Program-made: the position numbers and the translations under genes
In this document: one piece after another, positions 8,043-16,208 of the stretch
How positions within the stretch are numbered: position 1 is the first letter of the stretch
How the letters are laid out: each line of letters starts with the position of its first letter
The notes under the pieces: generated by a model
What the model saw: only the letters and a program-made list of their open reading frames with translations
What the model was told of the DNA's origin: nothing
Databases searched by the model: none
Assembly (NCBI GenBank): GCA_016840025.1
Contig: JAEOTF010000391.1
Location: 1 to 22,413 of the forward strand
Source: Candidatus Hodarchaeota archaeon
Lineage (GTDB): Archaea; Asgardarchaeota; Heimdallarchaeia; Hodarchaeales; YT1-039
DNA: 22,413 nt
Reading direction: 5' to 3'

Positions 8043-8052
8043 AAGTATAATT
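8043..8052 (+). promoter_or_regulatory. TATA-like box before the membrane enzyme gene
   Basis: AAGTATAATT lies about 26-35 bases before ATG 8078, the spacing expected for an archaeal leaderless transcript. The gene could therefore be transcribed both from the TetR promoter and from this one. Confidence 0.35.
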
Positions 8053-8077
8053 TGGCAGAATTTGCTTTAAATACTAA

Positions 8078-8743
8078 ATGAAGGATAATAAATTGATATT
8101 CCTAAACGAACATACAAGATCATTGTTACCTAAAAGTTGTATTGTATTCGTTTTAGTCACAACTATTATAGTAGCCGAGGTTATTATAGATGTAAATGGG
8201 GAAGGAAATACTCTTCGTTGGAATCTGTTATTATTCTGTGCATTGTTCTATATTTGTAGGTTATTAATTACCTTCTTCGTCTTTTTTAAGCGTAAATTAG
8301 TTTGGAGAGAAGCGCTCACAGTCTCACCCATCATGTCTGCCATTCTTTTTGCATTACTTTACACCGGTGGTAGAGCAACCCAAGTTCTCAATCTATTCGA
8401 TGTTAGTGGAATTCTCCTTTTTCTCTTTGGCTCTTTTATTAACACCTACTCAGAAGGGCAAAGATATTTTTGGATGAATAAAGAGAAAAATAAAGGAAAA
8501 CCCTATACCAAAGGCTTATTTTCCTATTCAATGCATATAAACTACTTTGGGGACGTTATTCTCTTCACAGGATTTGCATTGATCACACAAGAAGTTATTA
8601 TGGTACTAATCCCTCTTGGGATGGCATTGAATTTTATAGTGCTAATTATCCCTACTTTGGATGAATATCTCGAGAGAAAATATGGAGAAGAATTTGTAGA
8701 ATATGCTAAACATACAAAAAAGCTAATCCCATTCATTTACTAA
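8078..8743 (+). CDS. Integral-membrane DUF1295 / steroid 5-alpha-reductase-like protein
   Basis: A 221-residue membrane protein with about five to six hydrophobic helices (roughly 18-36, 48-70, 82-98, 107-122 and 150-192). The C-terminal block KGLFSYSMHINYFGD, followed by DEYLERKYGEEFVEYAKHTK, is the DUF1295/ICMT superfamily signature, usually seen as KGLFrySRHPNYfGe followed by de-L-xxKYG-xx-yxxY. Here the normally conserved Arg and Pro are Met and Ile (SMHINY). Relatives reduce steroid or enone lipids or methylate prenylcysteine, using NADPH or SAM bound near this block. The substrate cannot be told from sequence. It follows the TetR gene by 35 bases and is probably under its control. Confidence 0.72.
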   Translation: MKDNKLIFLNEHTRSLLPKSCIVFVLVTTIIVAEVIIDVNGEGNTLRWNLLLFCALFYICRLLITFFVFFKRKLVWREALTVSPIMSAILFALLYTGGRATQVLNLFDVSGILLFLFGSFINTYSEGQRYFWMNKEKNKGKPYTKGLFSYSMHINYFGDVILFTGFALITQEVIMVLIPLGMALNFIVLIIPTLDEYLERKYGEEFVEYAKHTKKLIPFIY

Positions 8744-8817
8744 ATAGCCTAAAACTTAGAACCCAAGTAATTGATGTAAAAAAAGAACGATTGAAGGGGA
8801 GGATAAACCATTTCCAG

Positions 8818-9165
8818 TTATATTTGCTTGTGAATTTGATCTAATTTCCCTCGTAATTCATCGTCCGCCTGATTTAGGAAGTTTTCGAGAGTATCACAAA
8901 TATACTCTGAACAATGAGCACAAGTTATTACATCATGCTCACTTGCACATTTTCGGACTGTACATTGAGCACAGAACCTGAAATGATCGCCTTCAATGGT
9001 TTTACAACCTACACAATTAATATCATCGAGTGAGAGTGGAAATTCGGGAGAAGACCACTTTTCCACGGTACTTGCGCGCAGTTTATCATCATTAGTTTGT
9101 TTCGCAATATAAGCTGGACATTCAACGCAAATAAGACCACAATAAGCATACTCTGTCTCGTTCAT
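8818..9165 (-). CDS. Cys-rich DUF3795 protein
   Basis: A 115-residue protein with 11 cysteines (9, 13, 16, 51, 54, 65, 68, 73, 82, 85, 90). The first block YCGLICVECPAYIAKQTNDD, then INCVGCK, FRFCAQCTVRKCA and ITCAHCSEYIC, is the DUF3795 pattern. The paired CxxC motifs suggest zinc or iron-sulfur binding. The function of the family is not known. The ATG at 9165 gives the standard start (acidic residues, then YCGLIC). It is convergent with the membrane-enzyme gene at 8743. Confidence 0.85.
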   Translation of the reverse strand: MNETEYAYCGLICVECPAYIAKQTNDDKLRASTVEKWSSPEFPLSLDDINCVGCKTIEGDHFRFCAQCTVRKCASEHDVITCAHCSEYICDTLENFLNQADDELRGKLDQIHKQI

Positions 9166-9275
9166 AAGCTACACTACCATTGTTTCTAATGTGACTGCTT
9201 TTAAATCACTTTACACTTAGCTTCCATGCTGACTTTTTTTCTTATTGAAGGGAGGTAATTGAAAGTGAAAAAGCC

Positions 9276-10043
9276 TTATTCGTTTTTCTTCCAATAGTAG
9301 CACTTATAGGATTCTGGATCTGTATAACCAAGTTTTAAGGCTAATTTTACGGATAGATCATTCGCGGCATCCCAATGGGGTTCTATATGATGTAATAAAC
9401 AGTATTCTATTAGTTTAGCTCCAACAATGGTAGCAAACCCTCGACCTCGATACTCGTCCATCGTTTGAATCGCTATCTCGAGACTATTTGTGATCTTAGG
9501 AAGATTTAAGCTTCCTATAGCAATACTAACAACTTTTTCTCTCTCTTTTATACAGTAACCTTGATAATTAGTCATTTTGTCCCAACCTTCCCAGTTTTTA
9601 GCAATTTGATTCATCTCTTTATCATGTACCTCTACCAAACTATACTCTACAGGTAACGGTGTTATCATTGTGCGGATATTTTCAACTTTTAGGGACTTTG
9701 CGGATAAAGTTGTGCGAGTAAAATAATCTACATGCGCCCAGTGTTGTTTGAATGCAGTTAACCATTCCTGTTCATGTTCAGTGGGGACGAGGATACCTTT
9801 GTCTTCAGGTATTTCTGATAAAATTGCATTCTTATTCTTCGAGGTAAAGTCACCTACTAAGAACCAAATCCAAGCGTTAGGTGAGGGAGAACATAAGATT
9901 AATGTTGGGTCGTTTACATTATCAGTAACAACGTATCCTGACTTATTAAATGAAAGATTTACAAGAATATTCCGTAAATACTTAATTCCTCGAAAATAAT
10001 CAAGAAAATCAAGTAATTTTTCTGATGGAACCTGATAAACCAA
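9276..10043 (-). CDS. GNAT family N-acetyltransferase, two-domain type
   Basis: A 255-residue protein. The C-terminal half is a GNAT fold: the acetyl-CoA loop MDEYRGRGFATIVGAKL sits at about 195-211, followed by the family block HHIEPHWDAAND and SVKLALKLGY, as in PF12746-like acetyltransferases. The N-terminal 130 residues are a poorly conserved domain common in this subgroup. The acceptor substrate is unknown. The only plausible start is TTG at 10043, since the frame is open just five codons further up to a TGA and has no ATG or GTG there. It is probably transcribed alone, with 110 bases separating it from the DUF3795 gene downstream. Confidence 0.8.
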   Translation of the reverse strand: MVYQVPSEKLLDFLDYFRGIKYLRNILVNLSFNKSGYVVTDNVNDPTLILCSPSPNAWIWFLVGDFTSKNKNAILSEIPEDKGILVPTEHEQEWLTAFKQHWAHVDYFTRTTLSAKSLKVENIRTMITPLPVEYSLVEVHDKEMNQIAKNWEGWDKMTNYQGYCIKEREKVVSIAIGSLNLPKITNSLEIAIQTMDEYRGRGFATIVGAKLIEYCLLHHIEPHWDAANDLSVKLALKLGYTDPESYKCYYWKKNE

Positions 10044-10259
10044 TAGTAACTCAACTCAAAGAAAAATATGGAAGAAAATTCTAAAACTTGTGAGTTTATC
10101 TATTTCTTCATAAGCAAAATTGTATTCTATTCTTTTACTAGTGGTATACTTCAATATTAACACGATCTAGCAACGATAATTTATTTTCTCAAATGTAGGG
10201 AGACTGGCTACAAAGATACGAATCGAAAAAAGGAGAGTGGAGGGGATTAACGGTTATAG

Positions 10260-11726
10260 CTATCTGCCGTTCTTTTTCCTCTGCTGAGTCCAATGTCCCG
10301 CTGTCAATGCGATCCATGGACCGACAAAAACCACTGCGAACATGCCGAAAGTAGCAAGCGTAGATGGATCATATTCATCCACAGGCGGGGTATAATCGAC
10401 AGCGGGGGGATCGATGTAAATCACAAAGGTGTCGTTATCGGATAAATAGCCGTTTTTGGACCCATTGACCTCCAAAGTGAATTCGTTGGGGGTATAATCT
10501 AACTCGAGTGTATGTTGTCCCGTAATATTGGTGTAATCTGCCCAGTTATGGGTGCTGTTAGAGATCTCCAATAGAACATCCCTTAATGGAGCACCAATCC
10601 CATTTTCCACACAAAAAGTGACGTTAATAGTGTGATTTGTGGCGAAAAGGTCTTGGAGCCCTATATGTAACTGGGAAAGTATATCCACCGAAAAAGCCTG
10701 CACGCGAAAGTTATCTGTGTCCGCGACATAAATCTTCTCGGCATACACTGCAATTCCTGTAGGGTAATTCAATTGCCCATCACCGGAACCCGAGGCTTCC
10801 CATTTTGTTAGGAATGTGCCATCACTCCTAAAGATTTGAAACCTGTCAAGTGCCCCATCGGGGACATAGACATAGCCAAATGAATCCACTGTAATAGCAA
10901 AGGGCTGGAAAAATTGCCCATCTCCAGCGCCAACCGACCCCCATTTGCGAAGAAAGGTGCCATCACTCGTAAAGACTTGCACACGGCGATTCGCGCTGTC
11001 CGCGACGTAGACCTCGCCAGACGAAGCCACTGTAATAGCAAAAGGACTATTAAATTGCCCATCCCCAGTACCAGACGACCCCCACCTGCCAACAAACGAC
11101 CCATTGGGGGTAAAGATCTGCACACGGGCATTCCCAGTATCAACAACATAGACATACCCCGTACTATTGACCGCAATCCCCCTAGGGGCATTAAACTGCC
11201 CATCACCTGCGCCTTGACTCCCCCATTGGCCAACATAGGTGCCAGTAGGGGTAAAAATCTGCACACGGGCATTCCCACTATCAACAACATAGACATACCC
11301 CGTATTATTGACCGCAACACAATAGGGCTCGTTAAATTGTCCATCCCCGATGCCCCAGGAGCCCCATTGGCCAACATAGGTGCCAGTAGGGGTAAAAATC
11401 TGCACATGATTATGATTTGGGTCCGCGTCCGTGACATAGACATACCCCGACGAATTGACCGCAACACCAGAGGGAAAATCAAATTGCCCGTCTCCAGTGC
11501 CCTGCGACCCCCACTTTGTTATGAACTGGATATTAAACTCATTTGAAGCATGTGGGGCACGCAAAGAGGATGTTTCAACCCCTTTAGCCAGAAGATTGGT
11601 GGGGGGTTCCTTCATTGTTACCGTTCCATGTCCAGTTTGACTAGTGAATGCATTTAATAATAGAACAACAATCAGACTCCCTGTTAGGAGCAATTTAAAA
11701 CGGTTATCAAGTGTTAACTTTCTCAT
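10260..11726 (-). CDS. Surface-anchored NHL-repeat beta-propeller protein
   Basis: A 488-residue secreted protein. Residues 10-30 are a hydrophobic signal or anchor (KLLLTGSLIVVLLL). Six NHL repeats start with W at 72, 121, 168, 215, 262 and 309; four are exactly 47 residues and the pattern is WGS-x-G-x-GDGQF-x-P-x(6)-V-x(2)-xG-x-VYV-x-D. Six repeats should close one beta-propeller. A beta-sandwich-like region with several N-x-S/T sites follows (about 350-445), then a membrane helix (TLATFGMFAVVFVGPWIALT, about 455-475) and the basic end QQRKKNGR, placing the propeller outside the cell. It probably binds proteins or glycans at the surface; no partner is evident. Local GC is high (about 53% in 11221-11280, against 20% in 12541-12600), and neighbouring repeats are near identical in DNA. 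Confidence 0.85.
   Translation of the reverse strand: MRKLTLDNRFKLLLTGSLIVVLLLNAFTSQTGHGTVTMKEPPTNLLAKGVETSSLRAPHASNEFNIQFITKWGSQGTGDGQFDFPSGVAVNSSGYVYVTDADPNHNHVQIFTPTGTYVGQWGSWGIGDGQFNEPYCVAVNNTGYVYVVDSGNARVQIFTPTGTYVGQWGSQGAGDGQFNAPRGIAVNSTGYVYVVDTGNARVQIFTPNGSFVGRWGSSGTGDGQFNSPFAITVASSGEVYVADSANRRVQVFTSDGTFLRKWGSVGAGDGQFFQPFAITVDSFGYVYVPDGALDRFQIFRSDGTFLTKWEASGSGDGQLNYPTGIAVYAEKIYVADTDNFRVQAFSVDILSQLHIGLQDLFATNHTINVTFCVENGIGAPLRDVLLEISNSTHNWADYTNITGQHTLELDYTPNEFTLEVNGSKNGYLSDNDTFVIYIDPPAVDYTPPVDEYDPSTLATFGMFAVVFVGPWIALTAGHWTQQRKKNGR
10700..11515 (-). repeat. 141-base tandem repeats encoding NHL blades
   Basis: Six in-frame units of about 141 bases encode the propeller blades. Segments starting at 11118 and 11259 differ at only a few of about 60 bases and lie exactly 141 apart; the segment around 11225-11265 recurs about 129-135 bases further on. 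Units nearest the N-terminus are the most alike, pointing to recent duplication or gene conversion there. Confidence 0.75.
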
Positions 11727-12037
11727 GTGTATCCCTTACCTGGTCTCATCTGCTTATATGATGGTTAGAGTGGAAGAAACCCATGGACTAATCGTATAAA
11801 AAGCTATGCAGGGGGTGAAACGGGGATCTACTGTAGAATTATTAGCTGACTAACTGTGAATAGCGATGGACTAATGTAAATGCGAAATTTTCTGTGACAG
11901 AATCGTATTAAGGGAAATACAGTGGAATTAAAAAATGAGAAAACCCGCTTTTCATAAGAGAAAACGAGGCTAGTCTATAGCAGAATATAAGCATACGATC
12001 AATTTTAACGACTAACTACTACCAACCTCATGCTTTA
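11727..12037. other. Intergenic region without a gene
   Basis: Besides the NHL promoter, only small features are seen: a plus-strand TATA-like GTATAAAAAG near 11796 with no gene behind it, a repeated word ATGGACTAAT at about 11783 and 11866, and a weak hairpin GAAAACCCGCTTTTC near 11940. No convincing ORF or RNA gene was found. Confidence 0.5.
11753..11760 (-). promoter_or_regulatory. TATA box of the NHL-repeat gene
   Basis: On the minus strand CATATAAG lies 27-34 bases before the ATG at 11726. This is the archaeal TATA spacing for a transcript that begins at or next to the start codon (leaderless). Confidence 0.5.
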
Positions 12038-12463
12038 CTATTCAAGGTGAAGTGATTTGTTCTGAGTTAATCTCTTTCGTAGTTTAATAGTTCTTATTTT
12101 TCCTTCAATTCCTTTAAACTGATTGGATTCATAACGAAAAGCCATGTCTTTCCATAATTTGCGAAATCTATAGAAATATTCGGAGATTTTAAGGGAATCA
12201 CCAAAAATAATACGACGGGATTTAATTATTCTAATCTGGATGAATAATGGAAGAAGCTCAAATATTTTCACATCATAAAGCGATGGTATTTTTCCTAACA
12301 ACTCTCTCCACAAGTTTAGATTAGCTTGTTTTGTACTAATTTGTGTTATAACAGCTATGTCAATGTCCGATCTATATGGGATAAAACTGTCATTCAAATA
12401 ACTCCCATAGATAACCAACCCAAATTTCTTTAAAGATTTCAAATCATCCTTAATCTTCGTCAT
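12038..12463 (-). CDS. mntA: MntA-like minimal nucleotidyltransferase antitoxin
   Basis: A MNT-fold nucleotidyltransferase of about 141 residues when started at ATG 12463; ATG 12481 and 12499 are in frame but overlap hepT more deeply. The active-site block reads VIYGSY then RSDIDIAV: Gly-Ser followed after 11 residues by the Asp-x-Asp pair, one residue more than the usual ten. A third acidic position follows in LYDVKIFELL. In the HEPN/MNT (type VII) toxin-antitoxin system this enzyme transfers AMP to a Tyr of the partner HepT and inactivates it. It overlaps hepT by 14 bases and is translated from the same message. It ends with TAG. Confidence 0.82.
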   Translation of the reverse strand: MTKIKDDLKSLKKFGLVIYGSYLNDSFIPYRSDIDIAVITQISTKQANLNLWRELLGKIPSLYDVKIFELLPLFIQIRIIKSRRIIFGDSLKISEYFYRFRKLWKDMAFRYESNQFKGIEGKIRTIKLRKRLTQNKSLHLE

Positions 12464-12905
12464 CGAAGTCAAGTTGCTCATTGATAACTTTCTCCACAAG
12501 AAGCGCGAATTTCTGAAGTGTTTTTACAGCTAATTCTTTCTCTTCTAATACAATGTTTAATTCTATTTTATTATATTGATGAACAAGTATATTACGAAGT
12601 CCATTCAAGCGACGTAGAACAGAAATAAGGTTAGAATCAATAACTTTAGAATTCGATAACTGGTCTAAATTCGAATAATCATCTTTGACAGAAAATCCTA
12701 AATCCTTGCACAACATTGCCACAACATCCATTGTAGCATCAATGGACGTTTGAAGGCGATAATAGAGTGCATCAACATAAAATTGATCTTTCTCAACGTT
12801 CTCAGGCAAATCTAGAATTTTATCCATGATATATTCTAATTTTCTTTTGTACTGTTCTTCTCTATTCAAAAGAATCCCACTTGCTAATTTAAATGCGATT
12901 CTCAC
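12450..12905 (-). CDS. hepT: HepT-like HEPN (DUF86) toxin RNase
   Basis: A 151-residue all-helical HEPN protein. The catalytic RNase motif R-x4-H-x-Y is complete: GLRNILVHQY near residue 104-113, with the Tyr that MntA AMPylates in characterised HepT/MntA pairs. The upstream helix has YYRLQTSIDATMDVV, also typical of DUF86. The frame starts with GTG at 12905; a TTG at 12869 (giving MNREEQYKRKLEYI) would fit the usual family length better and has GTGGG upstream, so the start is uncertain. The toxin gene lies first and the antitoxin second, the common order for this pair. It probably acts as an abortive-infection or stability module. Confidence 0.85.
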   Translation of the reverse strand: MRIAFKLASGILLNREEQYKRKLEYIMDKILDLPENVEKDQFYVDALYYRLQTSIDATMDVVAMLCKDLGFSVKDDYSNLDQLSNSKVIDSNLISVLRRLNGLRNILVHQYNKIELNIVLEEKELAVKTLQKFALLVEKVINEQLDFDDED

Positions 12906-13013
12906 TTTAATATCTTTTTGATTACGACAATTGTAGGATATTTTGGTCGATCCTAAATCAATTAACCTTGTGTAATATCCTAATTTTCTCTCTTTTTAAC
13001 ATAAAACGTTACA

Positions 13014-14822
13014 TCAAACTAATTTTTTGAGTTCTTCCAACAATCGCCTTATTTCACCTATTCCAAGTTCCCAAAATGCAGGATTTGCCATATCGACGCC
13101 TATTTCTTTCCCTAATTCTAATGGTGATTTTGAACTACCAGCACTTAATAATTTCTTGAACTTAGGAACATAGGATTCTTTACCTTCCTTTTTAAATTGC
13201 CCGTATAATGATAATACAACCAATTCCGCAAAAACATAGGGATAGTTGTAGAACCTTAGATCCGTTCGAAAGTAATGAGGTTTCCAACACCACGCCCATT
13301 TATGTTCGGGTAACCACTCAACAGCATCCCCAAAGTATTTCTTACGTGATTCCATAAAGAGATCGGCAATTTTGGGTGGATCGAGATACTTCCCATTCTC
13401 AATTGCTTCGTAAAGACTTTTTTCAAAATATGTTCGGGAACCGACCTCAAAAACTGCTGTAAGGAATCCCGAGTAACCGAGTAGCTGATTAAAAAGTATT
13501 GATCGCTTAATAGAATCATTTTCTATTGTAGTTAAGAGTTTATCTGTCACAAGCATTGATCCAAATTCACTAGCGATTTCTGCAAGAGCAAATGAGGTAT
13601 CTGTATTAAAATAGCTTTGATTCTTACCGTAATAATGAGCATGGCATGCGTGACCTAGTTCATGAGCAAGTGTTATCACTGAACCAACATTCTCGTTGAA
13701 AGATTGTAATATAAAGGCGGATTGTGAGGAATAATCGCTGGAACAAAATGCGCCTGCCCTCTTCCCATGCCTAGGAGAGGCATCAATTCGATTCTCATCA
13801 AAGAATCTCTGAATATATTGTCCGAATTCGGGATCGAACTCACCATATGACTGCAAAACAATTTCTTTAGCTTCATCCCAAGTATATTTTAGTTCTTCAT
13901 CAGCCGGAATTGGTGCATAGAAATCTTCACCAAGAAGTTTAGAGGTACCAAGAGCTTTTCCTTTCACTAATAACCCATCTACATAGAGATCTATATTCGT
14001 TTCAACAGCTGTAATCAATGCCTCAATTATCTCGAATGTAACATCATTAATTATCAAACTTGACTCGAAAACGGTCGGATATTTTCTTCTTTTAGAAGTC
14101 CTGACATGATCTGCACATATTGCACGTAATGATGCAGCATAGATTTCTGCATCCTCTCCCAATTTACCAAGGACTTTAGTGACGGTTTCTTTTCTTACCT
14201 CTCGACTAGGATGACTGGCATAACCAATATATTCCCCAAATGGAATTTTAATAGTGGCTCCTTCGATTTCTAGCTCGAAAGAACGCGTTCCAAGCCATTT
14301 ATTTTGTAATTTCTGCCATTCATTTATCCCGAATTGGTCTTTTTCAAGAACTAACTGTTCTTCTATTTCTGACAAGTTAAAAGAATTTTTACGTAAAATT
14401 ATCTCTAAATAATGTTTGTAATCTTCCAAAACAGGAGCATTAAGGAATTCTTTTTTTCTTTCAGCAAGGAGCTTGCCCATTTCGATCTCTACAAAACTTA
14501 ATTTCTTAGCTACCTCTGTATCGACAGTTTGAGCAGTGTTGAACAACGCCTGTGCCTGATTTATAGTCTGATCAGCTGAAACCGATAGACGAGCAAACTG
14601 GTTAACACGATCGATAGAAAGGGAAAGTTGTTCAGTTGTTTGGATTAATTCTAAGAGAAGCTCTGGAGTCATTTCAGAAGTATTAATTTTTCCTTTGAAT
14701 TTAGACTCTATTCCAATAGCCTTTTTTGAGGCTTCTTCTAGGATTTTGTTAATTTCTGGATCATCTAAGGTTTTAAAAAGGGAGCTAAGATCCCAAGCAA
14801 TCTCTTGTGTCATAAAAATCAC
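13014..14822 (-). CDS. pepF: M3 family oligoendopeptidase F
   Basis: A 602-residue, full-length M3B zinc peptidase. The zinc motif HELGHACH (about residues 386-393, in ITLAHELGHACHAHYY) is followed by SFALAEIASEFGS, which supplies the third ligand Glu. The N-terminal oligopeptidase F domain, with its EIAWDLSSLF start, matches PepF. It hydrolyses short peptides of about 7-17 residues in the cytoplasm, probably in peptide recycling after the proteasome. No signal peptide is present. The first ATG (14822) and a second at 14813 (MTQEIAWDL) are both possible; the second fits the family start. It is divergent from the GTPase gene at 15004 across a 181-base gap. Confidence 0.9.
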   Translation of the reverse strand: MIFMTQEIAWDLSSLFKTLDDPEINKILEEASKKAIGIESKFKGKINTSEMTPELLLELIQTTEQLSLSIDRVNQFARLSVSADQTINQAQALFNTAQTVDTEVAKKLSFVEIEMGKLLAERKKEFLNAPVLEDYKHYLEIILRKNSFNLSEIEEQLVLEKDQFGINEWQKLQNKWLGTRSFELEIEGATIKIPFGEYIGYASHPSREVRKETVTKVLGKLGEDAEIYAASLRAICADHVRTSKRRKYPTVFESSLIINDVTFEIIEALITAVETNIDLYVDGLLVKGKALGTSKLLGEDFYAPIPADEELKYTWDEAKEIVLQSYGEFDPEFGQYIQRFFDENRIDASPRHGKRAGAFCSSDYSSQSAFILQSFNENVGSVITLAHELGHACHAHYYGKNQSYFNTDTSFALAEIASEFGSMLVTDKLLTTIENDSIKRSILFNQLLGYSGFLTAVFEVGSRTYFEKSLYEAIENGKYLDPPKIADLFMESRKKYFGDAVEWLPEHKWAWCWKPHYFRTDLRFYNYPYVFAELVVLSLYGQFKKEGKESYVPKFKKLLSAGSSKSPLELGKEIGVDMANPAFWELGIGEIRRLLEELKKLV

Positions 14823-14965
14823 GAATCTTCTTGTTTTCTAAAACAATTTAGTTGAACTGATTAGAGGTTGCTGGGAAACTATAGGGTACTAAAGCTTTTT
14901 TTGAAATCTTAGAAAATGATAAGGAATAAATGTTGATTCCCATGCTTTCTGGAATTAGAAATATC

Positions 14966-14974
14966 TATAATAAG
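14966..14974 (+). promoter_or_regulatory. TATA-like box before the divergent GTPase gene
   Basis: TATAATAAG lies about 42-50 bases before ATG 15016 and 30-38 before GTG 15004. It would set transcription start near 14995-15000, leaving a short leader. No other good TATA box is visible in the 181-base gap. Confidence 0.35.
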
Positions 14975-15003
14975 CTGATGCTCCCCATCATATTATTAAA
15001 TGA

Positions 15004-16167
15004 GTGGGCGTAACAATGAACATAAATGTCCTTGAAAGAAAAGCACATATCGGACAAGTAGGCGTATTTGGCCAACAAGGGGCTGGAAAATCCCGTATTA
15101 TTCAATCTTTGTGCCAACACTATGGTAAAAGCAGTAAAGTTGCTTGGAATGAAGAAAAAGAGATGATGGGTACCACGGGGGTTTTACCTTTTGTATTACC
15201 TCTACCGAAGGGAAAGATTACGGTCATGGATAATCCTGGTCAGGATAATCTAGATTTAATCCGTAGCATTGTAGCCCAATCAGGTGCAGGCTACAGAGGT
15301 TTGATCATTGTTGTTGACGACTCCTCAAGGATTTTTGCTCCTGTTTCTAAGGCTCACGCTGATGCAATTTCTCCTTTTGTTCGCGTAACAGAGGATCAAA
15401 AAATACCTGTAGCGATTATTTCTAACAAATCTGATTTATCAAACACATTACGATTAAAGGGAATTATTCGAGAACTCTCTGAGATAATTGAAGAACGATT
15501 AGTGCATTTCCTGCAACAAAAGAGACCAGAAATATCTTACTACAATCGGCTATACGGTAAATGGGAGAAACGCAAGGTTGAGATTTCACAACATGAAGGT
15601 ATTAATTTCTTGAAATATGTTGAGTTTGAACAAATACTCGTTAGTATACTGGATTGGTCAATTCCAGACCTGCTTCTCTTTCATGAAGATAAAGTAGAAA
15701 TGACAAAAATGAATATACGGTTATTAGCTCGGGCATTCACTATGGGTGTCTACAGTTTACTTCTAAAAAGTAAGTATGTTGAGACAGATGTGTTTGCGTT
15801 TAGAGGAATTAGTCCCTCACTTTATACCTGCTTGAATCATCACCGACCTTCTTTTTTAGAAACTAATATTGCCTGGGGTGATATTCTTGATACTCCTGAA
15901 CCTTTCATGCCTTTAGACATTTTTACAGCTCTGAATATTAGAGCGATTTTTATGGGGAAGATTCTTGGGACTGACGAAATGCATATGGATTTCGTGAAAC
16001 ATTGTGAAAATAACTCCCGTTGGAATGTTGTAACTCACGCTCGAACAAATGTATTTGAGGAAAATAGGAATAAATTAGGTCAAATACTTGAAAAACTGTC
16101 TCAAAGTATTCTTGATAATGAAGCAGAAAGAGGTACAGTAGAGACATTCGATTTAGATGGATTCTAG
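15004..16167 (+). CDS. Divergent Ras-superfamily-like GTPase with large C-terminal domain
   Basis: A 383-387-residue protein: GTG at 15004 or, more likely, ATG at 15016. Numbering from the ATG, the G domain covers about residues 12-150: G1 GQQGAGKS (19-26), a candidate switch I Thr in MMGTTGV, G3 DNPGQDN (72-78, with the GQ of Ras/Rab/Rag proteins) and G4 NKSD (137-140). A clear G5 SAK motif is not seen. The remaining 230 residues are predicted mixed alpha/beta and unrecognised. The DxxGQD core recalls Gtr/Rag-type GTPases, which also have a C-terminal (longin-like) domain, but this is a loose comparison. No membrane segment or lipid-modification Cys is present, so it should be cytosolic. Such GTPases are abundant in Asgard archaea. 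Confidence 0.7.
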   Translation: MGVTMNINVLERKAHIGQVGVFGQQGAGKSRIIQSLCQHYGKSSKVAWNEEKEMMGTTGVLPFVLPLPKGKITVMDNPGQDNLDLIRSIVAQSGAGYRGLIIVVDDSSRIFAPVSKAHADAISPFVRVTEDQKIPVAIISNKSDLSNTLRLKGIIRELSEIIEERLVHFLQQKRPEISYYNRLYGKWEKRKVEISQHEGINFLKYVEFEQILVSILDWSIPDLLLFHEDKVEMTKMNIRLLARAFTMGVYSLLLKSKYVETDVFAFRGISPSLYTCLNHHRPSFLETNIAWGDILDTPEPFMPLDIFTALNIRAIFMGKILGTDEMHMDFVKHCENNSRWNVVTHARTNVFEENRNKLGQILEKLSQSILDNEAERGTVETFDLDGF

Positions 16168-16208
16168 CAATCTTGTTTGGTACCAAAAAAAGGAAAGAAG
16201 GATTCTTT

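Noticed and set aside
10808..11546. Long alternative open frames on both strands inside the NHL gene (224 and 210 codons)
   Set aside because: They arise because the 141-base repeat unit is a multiple of three and GC-rich, so stops are absent in other frames too. Their translations are repetitive, Arg/Met- or Pro/Asn-rich strings with no domain.
11880..11990. Possible small RNA or hairpin element
   Set aside because: Only a five-base stem (GAAAA/TTTTC) and a twice-repeated 10-base word; too weak for an RNA or regulatory call.
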